From Sphingomonas sp. M1-B02 (GTDB taxonomy: Bacteria; Pseudomonadota; Alphaproteobacteria; Sphingomonadales; Sphingomonadaceae), in the NCBI RefSeq assembly GCF_026167525.1, contig NZ_CP110679.1, positions 2,281,501 through 2,345,500 on the forward strand: 64,000 bases of DNA. The letters are read 5' to 3'. Within the stretch, counting starts at the first letter, position 1. Each line of letters opens with the position of its first letter. A model generated the notes under the pieces. It did not search any database, was not told the DNA's origin, and saw nothing but the letters and a program-made list of their open reading frames with translations. Shown piece after piece: positions 1-8,110 of this stretch. Both the position numbers and the translations under genes were made by a program.

Positions 1-266
1 GCCGCGGCAAAGGCTGCCGGCGCCAGCGCGTTGACCTGCCAGGCGGCGACGACATCGCTTTCCGCCCGATCGACCGCGGTATAGGCGGCGGCGTTGATGA
101 CGGCCGCCCATTTCCGCGAAGCCACGGTGGTGGCGATCGCCTGCAGGTCGTTCAGATCGAGCTCGGCCGAACCGAAACCCACGACCTCCCAGCCCTCGGG
201 AAGCACAGCGCGCCGCAATTCGGTTCCCAGCTGGCCCTTGGCGCCGGTGACCAGGATTTGCTTCAC
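1..266 (-). CDS. rmlD: dTDP-4-dehydrorhamnose reductase RmlD, N-terminal part, cut by window edge
   Basis: Last step of dTDP-L-rhamnose synthesis: NAD(P)H reduction of dTDP-4-keto-L-rhamnose. About 88 codons are visible. The N-terminus reads [18 protein letters not shown], a Rossmann dinucleotide-binding motif of the RmlD type, followed by an LDLND segment and [13 protein letters not shown], both typical of RmlD. The start is GTG at 266-264, sharing GTGA with the rmlB stop, which implies translational coupling. The gene continues beyond position 1. It is the most distal visible gene of the minus-strand secretion/rhamnose operon. Confidence 0.9.
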   Translation of the reverse strand, partial: MKQILVTGAKGQLGTELRRAVLPEGWEVVGFGSAELDLNDLQAIATTVASRKWAAVINAAAYTAVDRAESDVVAAWQVNALAPAAFAA

Positions 267-1315
267 GAAGTCACGCCACGCCGCTCGGCCGCCTTCGCCT
301 CCACGAGCGGGCGCCACCAGGCTTCGTTTTCGAGATACCAGTGGACGGTCTTCTCGATGCCGCTCTCGAAGCTCTCCTTGGGGGTCCAGCCCAGTTCGGT
401 GGCGATCCGGCTCGCATCGATCGCATAGCGCATGTCATGCCCCGGACGATCGGCGACATGGGTGATCTGCGCCGCATAAGGCTGCCCGTCCGCACGCGGA
501 CGCACCCGGTCGAGGATCGTGCAGATGGTCTTGACCACCTCGATATTCTGCTTCTCGTTGTTGCCGCCGACATTGTAGGTCCGGCCCGGCGTGCCGCGCT
601 CGAACGCCGCCTGCAGCGCCGCGACATGGTCCTCGACGTACAGCCAGTCGCGCACCTGATCGCCCTTGCCATAAATGGGCAGCGGCTCGCCCGCGAGCGC
701 CTTCACGATGACGAGCGGGATCAGCTTCTCGGGAAAATGGTAGGGGCCGTAATTGTTCGAACAATTGGTCACGATCACCGGCAAGCCGAACGTGTGCCCC
801 CATGCCGAGACCAGGTGATCCGATCCGGCCTTCGACGCCGAATAAGGCGAGCGCGGATCATAAGGCGTGTCTTCGGTGAAAAGCCCCGTCGGTCCGAGCG
901 AGCCATAGACTTCGTCGGTCGAGATATGATGGAAGCGGAAGCGCTCCTGCGACGCGGGATCGAGCGCCTGCCAATAAGCGCGGGCCTCTGCGAGCATCGT
1001 GTAGGTGCCGACCAGGTTGGTCTGGATGAAAGCGCCCGGCCCGTCGATCGAGCGATCGACATGGCTCTCCGCCGCCAGGTGGGTGATGACGTCCGGGCGG
1101 AACTCGGCGATCGTCGCGCGCACCGTCTCGGCGTCGCAGATATCGCCCCGCACGAAACGGTAGCGATTGCTGGCGGCCACCGTCTCCACCGTCGTCAACG
1201 ACCCGGCATAGGTCAGCTTGTCGAAGTTGAGCACTTCATGCTCGCTATGCGCGATCAGATGGCGGACCAGCGCCGAGCCAATGAAGCCGGCGCCGCCGGT
1301 AACCAACACGCGCAT
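263..1315 (-). CDS. rmlB: dTDP-glucose 4,6-dehydratase
   Basis: Converts dTDP-D-glucose to dTDP-4-keto-6-deoxy-D-glucose in the dTDP-L-rhamnose pathway (cytosol, NAD+ bound). The 350-residue protein has the extended-SDR nucleotide motif TGGAGFIGS near the N-terminus, the HISTDEVYG segment, the catalytic [12 protein letters not shown] motif and [17 protein letters not shown], a signature of RmlB. Length matches the family. It lies 11 nt after rmlC and overlaps rmlD by 4 nt, giving the order rmlC-rmlB-rmlD. No rmlA is visible in the window; it may lie past position 1. Confidence 0.96.
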   Translation of the reverse strand: MRVLVTGGAGFIGSALVRHLIAHSEHEVLNFDKLTYAGSLTTVETVAASNRYRFVRGDICDAETVRATIAEFRPDVITHLAAESHVDRSIDGPGAFIQTNLVGTYTMLAEARAYWQALDPASQERFRFHHISTDEVYGSLGPTGLFTEDTPYDPRSPYSASKAGSDHLVSAWGHTFGLPVIVTNCSNNYGPYHFPEKLIPLVIVKALAGEPLPIYGKGDQVRDWLYVEDHVAALQAAFERGTPGRTYNVGGNNEKQNIEVVKTICTILDRVRPRADGQPYAAQITHVADRPGHDMRYAIDASRIATELGWTPKESFESGIEKTVHWYLENEAWWRPLVEAKAAERRGVTS

Positions 1316-1326
1316 ATTCGAGGTCC

Positions 1327-1899
1327 TTAGGCGAGTGGGCCGAGCGGGCGGCCGTTATAGGGAAAGAGAGCGGAGAAATCCGACAATGAGGGAAGCTGCG
1401 CGTCCTTATCGCTCAAGATCGGCTCGGCACCCGCGGGAAGCGGCCAATCGACACCGGCGCTGTCCCAGCGGATTCCGCCGTCGCATTCGGGAGCGTATAG
1501 CGCCGACACCTTGTAGGTGACTTCGCAATCGGGCTCGAGCGTCAGAAATCCGTGCGCGAAACCCACCGGCACGAACAATTGATGGCCATTCTCCGCGGAC
1601 AGTTCAGCGCCGACCCACTTGCCGAAGGTCGGCGAATCGCGTCGCACATCGACCGCGACGTCGAAGATCCGGCCGCGAACGCAGCGGACCAATTTGTCCT
1701 GCGCATGCGGCGGCGTCTGGAAATGCAGACCGCGCAACGTGAAGGCGGGAATCGAGAGCGAGTGATTGTCCTGGACGAAATCGCAGTCGATCCCACGCTC
1801 GCGGAATTTCGGTTCCGAATAGACTTCCATGAACCATCCGCGCGGATCGGCGAACCTCTTTGGGAGTATGAGCTGCACGGGCGACATGGCGTGGGTCAT
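1327..1899 (-). CDS. rmlC: dTDP-4-dehydrorhamnose 3,5-epimerase
   Basis: Cupin-fold epimerase converting dTDP-4-keto-6-deoxy-D-glucose to the L-rhamno form. Visible signatures are [18 protein letters not shown], the TLRGLHFQ motif carrying the catalytic His, and the [13 protein letters not shown] block. I chose the ATG at 1899 (190 aa, near the usual 180-190). An ATG at 1923 or 1887 is also in frame and none has a clear Shine-Dalgarno sequence, so the start is uncertain. It sits between a GT4 glycosyltransferase and rmlB in one minus-strand operon. A second, divergent RmlC-like epimerase is encoded at 25202-25777 with the CDP-sugar genes. Confidence 0.93.
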   Translation of the reverse strand: MTHAMSPVQLILPKRFADPRGWFMEVYSEPKFRERGIDCDFVQDNHSLSIPAFTLRGLHFQTPPHAQDKLVRCVRGRIFDVAVDVRRDSPTFGKWVGAELSAENGHQLFVPVGFAHGFLTLEPDCEVTYKVSALYAPECDGGIRWDSAGVDWPLPAGAEPILSDKDAQLPSLSDFSALFPYNGRPLGPLA

Positions 1900-1939
1900 A
1901 GTCAGGGCTGCGGATGGCGGCAACAGCCGAAGCCGGTGG

Positions 1940-3190
1940 TCAATCGTCGTCGAACAATGCGGGTCGCGGCGTCTGGGCGGCGAGCGCGTCGATCCACTGC
2001 AATTGTCGCGGCAGGCACACGCGCTTCAGATCATAACCCTCGACCGCTGTCTGACGAGCAGCGGCCGAAAGCCGCAGGCGGAGATCGTCATCCTCCAGCA
2101 TCTCGCTGGCCTGGGCGGCGAGCGCCGCCGGATCGAAGAAAGGCGTGAGGATGCCGTTACGGCCATGTTCGATCACTTCGCGGACAGGTGCGGTATCGCT
2201 GCCGAGGATCGGGGCGCCGAGCGCCATCGCCTCGATCAGACTCCAGGAAAGGACGAACGGATATGTGAGGTAGATATGCAGCCGCGTGATCGACAGCAGG
2301 CCGAGGAACACGTCATAGGGCAGATGCCCGACGAAATGGACGCGTGACATGTCGAGCTTGTCGCGCACCTCATTCAAGAACAGGTCTCGCCAGCTGCCCT
2401 TGGCAGGCGCGGCACCATAACTGACGCCGTCTCCACCGACGAGAAAGACCCTGGCGTTGGGTCGGCGACGCAGCAGCTCGGGCAAGGCGCGCATGAAGAT
2501 GTGGTAGCCGCGATAGGGCTCGAGATTGCGCGAGACGAACGTGACGACCTCGTCCGCACGGGTGATCGTCCGGCCATCCCCAAGCCGGATCGAGCCATCC
2601 GTGCGTGGCGCGATGCGATCGGTGTCGATCCCGTCGTGGATCACGGTGATGCGATCGCGGAAAATCGCCGGGTAGGTATCGGCCTGGAACCGGGTCGGCG
2701 AAATTCCGGCATTGGCGAGTGGAAAATGCAGCCTCTGCGGCAACGTCTTCAGCTTGAGGCGCACGCGGCGGGCAACCTCGTTGCCCGGCACAGGAAACTC
2801 CGGATCGAAATCCGCGTCGCCGTTGGTGTCGCTGTAGAAGAACTCGCAGTAGATGCCGAAGCGCGCCTCCGGCCACACTTCCTTGACGAACAAGGTGTCG
2901 CCCCATGCGGGATGGCCGACGATTACGTCGGGATAGAATCCCTCGTCGCGCAGCGCCATGGCTGCGCGGAGCGCCGCCTCGCCGCGGATGAGCTTGGTCT
3001 CGAAATCCTGCGCCCAAGGCAACTTCGAAGCGGTTCCGATGGTGGGTTTGGCGTTGCGCACCTCCACCCCGGGCATGTCGGGCGCGACATTCATGGTCAG
3101 CGCCACCACCCGATCGCCCCGCGCCACCAGTTGCGGGGCGAGATGCTTGAACTGCCCCGGAAAATTCTGATGAACAAGCAGGACGTTCAT
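1940..3190 (-). CDS. GT4-type glycosyltransferase
   Basis: A 416-residue GT-B glycosyltransferase. It starts MNVLLVHQNFPGQFKHLAP, as in many polysaccharide GT4 enzymes. The donor half contains VTFVSRNLEPYRGYHIFMRALPEL (start of the second Rossmann domain), and later SLIEAMALGAPILGSDTAPVREVIEHG, the family's nucleotide-sugar binding E-x7-E region. The frame is open 21 codons further upstream, but that extension would overlap the hlyD-like gene and looks non-coding, so the ATG at 3190 is preferred. Being inside the rml operon suggests a rhamnosyl or related transfer step; donor and acceptor cannot be deduced. Confidence 0.88.
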   Translation of the reverse strand: MNVLLVHQNFPGQFKHLAPQLVARGDRVVALTMNVAPDMPGVEVRNAKPTIGTASKLPWAQDFETKLIRGEAALRAAMALRDEGFYPDVIVGHPAWGDTLFVKEVWPEARFGIYCEFFYSDTNGDADFDPEFPVPGNEVARRVRLKLKTLPQRLHFPLANAGISPTRFQADTYPAIFRDRITVIHDGIDTDRIAPRTDGSIRLGDGRTITRADEVVTFVSRNLEPYRGYHIFMRALPELLRRRPNARVFLVGGDGVSYGAAPAKGSWRDLFLNEVRDKLDMSRVHFVGHLPYDVFLGLLSITRLHIYLTYPFVLSWSLIEAMALGAPILGSDTAPVREVIEHGRNGILTPFFDPAALAAQASEMLEDDDLRLRLSAAARQTAVEGYDLKRVCLPRQLQWIDALAAQTPRPALFDDD

Positions 3191-3233
3191 GGGAGCGCGC
3201 CGATCCGGTTTCTGACTATGGGATCCGCGCGCG

Positions 3234-4574
3234 TCAGCGATCGCGGAATGCATCCTCGCTGAGCCGCGTGAACGGGGTAAGCAGATAGCTCAGGATCGAG
3301 CGCTTGTCCCCGATCAGGTTGACGTCGGCGATCATGCCCGAGGTGATCGGATAACGCTGGCCCGAGGGCGAGGTGAGCGTATCGGAGCTGGTTCGGATAC
3401 GAACCGTATAGTGGGTTTCGCCGGTACGTTCGTCGACGATGGCGTCGGGGGAGATGTCCACCACCTCGCCTTCCATGCCGCCATAGATCGAATAGTCGTA
3501 GGCGGTGATCTTGACGAGCGAGCGCTGGCCGGCACGTACGAACGCGATATCCCTCGGTCGAACCGCGGCCTCGATCGTCAGGCCGGATTGCGAAGGCACG
3601 ATTTCGACCAGCGGCTCGGCCGCCCGGGCCGTACCCCCGACCGTGTTGACGAGCACGCGATTGACGCGACCCGTGAGCGGTGCGCGCACGACGGTGCGGT
3701 TGAGGCGGTTCTGCAACGCCGGCTGCGCCACGCGGCGGCCGGCCGCTTCTGCCTGTGCGGTTGCGAGCTCGGTTGCGGCTTGGGCGCGCCAATTGTCGCG
3801 CGCCTGGATCAACGCCGCGCGCGCCTCCACCACGCCCGACTGGACGCGCGCCACCGTAGCCTGCGCCGCCGCCACCTGGCTGGCGGCGACATTGGCCTGG
3901 CGCTCCGCCTGGATCAGCGAGAGCTGCGGCTCGACTCCGCTGGCCACGAGCGGGCGCAGCATCGAGGCCTGCTGCCGCGCGGCGTCGCGCGCCGTCCGCG
4001 ACGCGTTGAGATTTGCCTCGGCCTCGCCCACTGCGCGCTGGGCCTGCACCAGCCGCGCCTGCGACGCATTGACCAGGCTCCGCAAGTCGGCCTGGCGCGA
4101 CATATAGAGCGAGCGCTCGATATCCACCTGCTCGCGCTCGGCAGGGTTTGTCGGAGTCGCGAAATTGGGTGTCCGGCCCGTCACTTCGGCCTGGAGTCGC
4201 TCGATCTTCGCGGTCAGCGATGCGATCGAAGACTGGCTGGACGAATAGTCGCTCTCTGCTGCAGTCCGATCGAGCCGGATCAGCGGATCGCCTGCCTTCA
4301 CCATCTGGCCGGCGCGCACGAGGATCTCGGCGACCACCCCGCCTTCGAGGTTCGACACGCGCTGGAGCTGCGCGGTCGGCACCACGCGGCCGCTAGCGTG
4401 CACCGTCCGGTCGATCTTCGTGAAGATCGCCCACAGCAGCATCAGCGCGAAGAAGCCGAGTGTCCCGTAGAGCAGGAAATTCGACATGCGGTTCGGCTGC
4501 AGCAGCCTGGGCTCCCCGCGCGTGGGAGACTCGGTCGGGACCTGCATATCTTGCTTGTTCTGCATGTTCATCAT
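3234..4574 (-). CDS. type I secretion periplasmic adaptor, HlyD family (AtrB-like)
   Basis: Membrane-fusion protein linking the inner-membrane ABC exporter to an outer-membrane TolC-type channel. The 446-residue protein has a short cytoplasmic N-terminus, one transmembrane segment (about residues 30-52, NFLLYGTLGFFALMLLWAIF), then a lipoyl/barrel-sandwich half (VSNLEGGVVAEILVRAGQMV). A long Ala/Gln/Arg-rich coiled-coil hairpin (about 105-290) and a C-terminal beta-barrel with GMIADVNLIGDKRS follow. The start overlaps the ABC-gene stop by 4 nt (ATGA). AtrB/AtrD homologues occur beside rml genes in sphingan clusters; this is context from known families, not proof of a sphingan. Confidence 0.93.
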   Translation of the reverse strand: MMNMQNKQDMQVPTESPTRGEPRLLQPNRMSNFLLYGTLGFFALMLLWAIFTKIDRTVHASGRVVPTAQLQRVSNLEGGVVAEILVRAGQMVKAGDPLIRLDRTAAESDYSSSQSSIASLTAKIERLQAEVTGRTPNFATPTNPAEREQVDIERSLYMSRQADLRSLVNASQARLVQAQRAVGEAEANLNASRTARDAARQQASMLRPLVASGVEPQLSLIQAERQANVAASQVAAAQATVARVQSGVVEARAALIQARDNWRAQAATELATAQAEAAGRRVAQPALQNRLNRTVVRAPLTGRVNRVLVNTVGGTARAAEPLVEIVPSQSGLTIEAAVRPRDIAFVRAGQRSLVKITAYDYSIYGGMEGEVVDISPDAIVDERTGETHYTVRIRTSSDTLTSPSGQRYPITSGMIADVNLIGDKRSILSYLLTPFTRLSEDAFRDR

Positions 4575-6298
4575 GCCGCCACCGGGCGCGTGATGGCGCG
4601 GACGATATCGTCGCGGCTGCCGTCGGCGCTGACCTTGCCGTCGGTGATGATGATCACCCGATCGACCAGGCGGAGCAGCGAAATGCGGTGGGTGATCACC
4701 AGGACCGTGCGGCCCGCGACCTCCGCGGTCAGGCGATCGATCAGCACATTCTCGCTGATCTGGTCCATGCCGCTGGTCGGCTCGTCCAGGATCAGCATGC
4801 GCGGCGAGCCCACCAAGGCGCGGGCGAGCGAGACGCTCTGCCGCTGACCGCCGGACAGGCTGTCGCCGCGATCGGCGAGGCGCAGGTCATAGCCGTTCGC
4901 GATCCGTCCGATGAACTCATGCGTGCCGGTCAACTGGGTGACGCGCAGCATTTCCTCATCGCCGATATTCTCGCGCTCCAGGGTGATGTTTTCACGCAGC
5001 GAGCCGGACAGGAGCACGCTTTCCTGCAGCGATGCGCCGATATGCTTGCGCAAGGTCGCTGGGTCGATCTGGCGGACGTCGGTGCCGTCGAGCAGAACGA
5101 TGCCGTCGGCCGGATCGTAGAGGCCCAGCGCGAGCCGCGCGAGGGTCGACTTGCCCGAGCCGATCCGCCCGAGGATTCCCACCCGCTCGCCGGGCCGGAT
5201 CGTCAGGTTGATCCCGCTCAGCGCATCCTCCTTGGCACCCGGATAGCGGAAGGTGACGTTGCGAAATTCGAGCAGCCCATCGATCCGCGCGGGCTTGAGC
5301 AGGTGGCGGTTCTCGCCCTCGCTCTCCTGCTCCATGAACGGGCGCAGCGTGCGGAACGCGGTCTTGGTGGCGCTGAGCCGCGACAAAAGCTGCGCGATCT
5401 GCGCCAGCGGCGCGACCGCGCGGCTGCTGAGCATCGAGCAGGCGATCAGCCCGCCCATCGTCAGGCTGCGATTCTCGATCATGAACACGCCGACGACGAT
5501 CGTGCCGATATAGGCGATGGTCTGGGCGCTGTTCGCCACGTTCATGCTGATCGTGCCGAGCAGCCGCTGGCGCAGCGACATGTGCGAATAATCGTCGATC
5601 GCGCTCAACCAGCGGCGCTTGAGCAGCGCATCGGCACCCGTCGCCTTGACCGTTTCGATCCCGCCGATCGTCTCGGTGAGCACGCCCTGCTTGGTGAGGC
5701 CCTGGTTCATCGCATCGGCGGCGAGCTTGTCCATCGCCGGGAAGGTCAGCACGCCCGACAGCACGACGAGCGGCAGCATCGCCAGCGGCACCATCACGGC
5801 CCAGCCGCCGATCAGCGCGATGACGATGAGCGTGAGCAGGATGAACGGCACGTCGATCAGCGCGACGATCGTGGCGGAGGCGAAGAAATCGCGGAGCGTC
5901 TCGAGCTCGCGCATCGTCCCCGCCATCGCCCCGGTCGACCCGCGGCGCGACGCCATGCGCATCCCGATCAGCCGATCGAAGCCGACCTCGCCGATCGAGC
6001 GATCGACATTCACCCCGGCGACGTCGACGAAATAGGCGCGCAGCGAGCGCAGCAGAAAATCGAAGATGATGATCATGCCGATGCCGATCGCCAGCCCGAC
6101 CAGCGACGCGGTGGCGTTGTTGGGCAGCACGCTATCGTAGATCGTCATCGTGAAGATCGGCGTGACCAGCCCGAACAGATTGATCAGGATCGCGGTGAAG
6201 CCGACCTTCACATAGCTGCTGCGATTTTCGAGCATCGGCTGAACCAGCCACGGCGCGAACGGCTTGCTGGAAGCGGAAAACATGGAATGCTCGGTCAT
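4571..6298 (-). CDS. type I secretion ABC transporter, permease-ATPase fusion (AtrD-like)
   Basis: Half-transporter that energises type I secretion of an RTX substrate. The 575-residue protein has a five- to six-helix membrane domain (about 30-310) and a C-terminal ATPase with Walker A GRIGSGKST, Q-loop LQESVLLSG, signature LSGGQRQS, Walker B MLILDEPT and H-loop ITHRIS. It lacks the N-terminal C39 peptidase domain of bacteriocin exporters, consistent with uncleaved RTX cargo. It begins 3 nt after the TolC-like gene and overlaps the HlyD-like gene, completing a tripartite system. The RTX protein at 8111-11050 is the obvious candidate substrate. Confidence 0.95.
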   Translation of the reverse strand: MTEHSMFSASSKPFAPWLVQPMLENRSSYVKVGFTAILINLFGLVTPIFTMTIYDSVLPNNATASLVGLAIGIGMIIIFDFLLRSLRAYFVDVAGVNVDRSIGEVGFDRLIGMRMASRRGSTGAMAGTMRELETLRDFFASATIVALIDVPFILLTLIVIALIGGWAVMVPLAMLPLVVLSGVLTFPAMDKLAADAMNQGLTKQGVLTETIGGIETVKATGADALLKRRWLSAIDDYSHMSLRQRLLGTISMNVANSAQTIAYIGTIVVGVFMIENRSLTMGGLIACSMLSSRAVAPLAQIAQLLSRLSATKTAFRTLRPFMEQESEGENRHLLKPARIDGLLEFRNVTFRYPGAKEDALSGINLTIRPGERVGILGRIGSGKSTLARLALGLYDPADGIVLLDGTDVRQIDPATLRKHIGASLQESVLLSGSLRENITLERENIGDEEMLRVTQLTGTHEFIGRIANGYDLRLADRGDSLSGGQRQSVSLARALVGSPRMLILDEPTSGMDQISENVLIDRLTAEVAGRTVLVITHRISLLRLVDRVIIITDGKVSADGSRDDIVRAITRPVAA

Positions 6299-6301
6299 GA
6301 C

Positions 6302-7927
6302 TTAGTCCCGGACGATATATTTGGGGATCGCCAGCGCATCGAGAAGGCGGCCGGTGCGCGAGAGGAGCACGTAGCGCGCGGCATCGCGCTGGGCCAAGGC
6401 CTGCACATAGCTGATCGCCGCGGCATAGAAAGTATCGCTGGCATTGAGCACATCGAAGATCGTCCCGCGCGAGAAGCGGAAGCGCTCGACGGTGGCGTCG
6501 CGGGTGATCCGGGTCGCGGCATAAGAGGCCTTCATCGCCTCCAGCTGGCGATCGAGCGCCTCGAGATCGCTGAACGCGACCGCGGCATCGCGCCGGCCCT
6601 CCTCGGAGATGCGCGTCGTCCGCGCGGCGATCGCGCTGGCATGCGCGGCGGCGCCCTTGGCGCGCTGCGGCAGGCCGCCGAAGAAGCGCTGGCGCAGCGT
6701 GATCCGCGCGACGACGTCATAATCGCGCGGCGATTCGAGCAGGCCATAGCGCCCGGCGTTGATCGAGGCGCCGACCGTGGGAAACAGATCGCGCTCCGCG
6801 GCGCGCGCATCGCGGCGGGCGGCAACCTCCTGCTCGCGCGCGGCACGCGCCGCGGGAGTCGTGTCGGCCGCGGTCCGCGCTTCCTCGATCGTCTCGGGCG
6901 GGGTGCCGAGCTCGGGCGCGCGCATCAGCCCAAGCGGGGGCGGCGCGCCGGTGAGCTCGCGGAAGCGGGCCTCGGCCGAGCTCAGTTGCTGCGCATAGCG
7001 GGCGCTGCGGATATCGAGCTGCGCGAGCGCATTCTCGATCAGCGCGGCATCGCTCTGCGCCGAGACGCCGCCGGCGATCCGCTTGCGCACGCCTTCGCGA
7101 TTCTTGAGCGAATCCTGCTGATAGGCGCTGGTGAGCGCCATGATCGTGCGGAGCGAATAGACGTCGTACCAGGCGGCGATCGTGTTGAGCGCGACCTGAT
7201 CGGCGGCATTGTCCACCCCCAGCGCGGCGGCGCGCAGCCGGGCGCCGGCGGCATCGATGCGCGCATTGGTGGCGCCGAAATCGGTGATGAGCTGGTTCAC
7301 CACGGCCAGTTCGTCGAAGCGGCGGTTGGCGCGGGTCCGCTCGACGATATTGTCGACCGAATCGCCCGAGAACTGGCGACCGAGCACCTGGAAGCCGACG
7401 ATGTTGAGCTCGCCCGAGGGCGCCTTGGCAGCCTCCTGCTGATACAGCGCATAGCGCGCTTCCTCGGCATAGCCGCTGGTCTCGTCGAGCCCCGGATGGC
7501 GCACGACCGCGGCCTGGACGAGCGCCCGGAAGCCATCCGCCGGGGCCGAGACCAGCACGCTGGCGAGCAGCGGATCGTCGGCCGGATCGAGATCGAGCGG
7601 GCGCGCGGCCGGGCCGGGCAGCCGCACATCCTGCGGTCCTTCGGAGACCGGCAGCGGCGGCGGCCCTGCGACCGGCACCGCGACGCGGGCGGCGGGATCG
7701 ATCACCGGCGCCTGGGGCGGACGGACATCGACATTGACCGGGGGAACGACCGTGGAGGTGAACGGCGCGGGCGCCGGATTCTCGGCGGAGGAAGGCGGGC
7801 TGATCGAGACGGGGGGAGTCGATTGCGCCGCGGCGGGCGGCGAGCCGACCAGGGGAAGCGCCAGCGATATCAGAAGGGGCGAGGCCCGGCGGCCTGCACG
7901 GCGGCGAGGCAGCGAATATGTACGCAT
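6302..7927 (-). CDS. TolC-family outer-membrane channel of the type I secretion system
   Basis: Outer-membrane efflux protein of about 541 aa. The N-terminus MRTYSLPRRRAGRRASPLLI leads to a hydrophobic stretch ending in AAAQS, a signal peptide. A low-complexity Pro-rich linker (about 40-130) follows and is unusually long. The helical repeat region has typical TolC features: NRRFDELAVVNQLITDFG, AWYDVYSLR, ARDAERDLFPTVGA, LRQRFFGGLPQRA. The open frame extends to 8104, but that extension runs through the RTX-gene terminator, so the ATG at 7927 is taken as the start. First gene of the secretion operon after the RTX terminator. Confidence 0.9.
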   Translation of the reverse strand: MRTYSLPRRRAGRRASPLLISLALPLVGSPPAAAQSTPPVSISPPSSAENPAPAPFTSTVVPPVNVDVRPPQAPVIDPAARVAVPVAGPPPLPVSEGPQDVRLPGPAARPLDLDPADDPLLASVLVSAPADGFRALVQAAVVRHPGLDETSGYAEEARYALYQQEAAKAPSGELNIVGFQVLGRQFSGDSVDNIVERTRANRRFDELAVVNQLITDFGATNARIDAAGARLRAAALGVDNAADQVALNTIAAWYDVYSLRTIMALTSAYQQDSLKNREGVRKRIAGGVSAQSDAALIENALAQLDIRSARYAQQLSSAEARFRELTGAPPPLGLMRAPELGTPPETIEEARTAADTTPAARAAREQEVAARRDARAAERDLFPTVGASINAGRYGLLESPRDYDVVARITLRQRFFGGLPQRAKGAAAHASAIAARTTRISEEGRRDAAVAFSDLEALDRQLEAMKASYAATRITRDATVERFRFSRGTIFDVLNASDTFYAAAISYVQALAQRDAARYVLLSRTGRLLDALAIPKYIVRD

Positions 7928-8052
7928 CCGAAAATGAGTTCCTTCTGCACGCAAGAACCCGGCGTGCCGCCCCGAGGGTAAGGCGCCCTTAACCGATGTG
8001 GAACCCGCTGTCCACGGGCCGCCCCGCGCAGGCCGGGCGACCTGCGGCAGGC

Positions 8053-8085
8053 AAAAAAAGAGGGCCCCCGCGAACGGGGGCCCTC
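8053..8085 (-). terminator. rho-independent terminator of the RTX gene
   Basis: Read on the minus strand, an 11-bp perfect stem (GAGGGCCCCCG / CGGGGGCCCTC) closes a TTCG tetraloop and is followed by seven T residues. It lies about 25 nt after the RTX stop codon. The stem, the UUCG-type loop and the U-tract are all seen directly. It should largely separate RTX transcription from the tolC-abc-hlyD genes downstream, allowing high RTX expression. Confidence 0.95.
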
Positions 8086-8110
8086 CAGGGAGTTTGGTAT
8101 TCAATGCAGC

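Noticed and set aside
4460..7981. A 1,173-codon open frame on the plus strand antisense to the secretion genes
   Set aside because: Its translation is an Arg/His/Asp-rich chain with no domain pattern, and the minus strand carries three clear, conserved genes here. It is a by-product of GC-rich codon usage.
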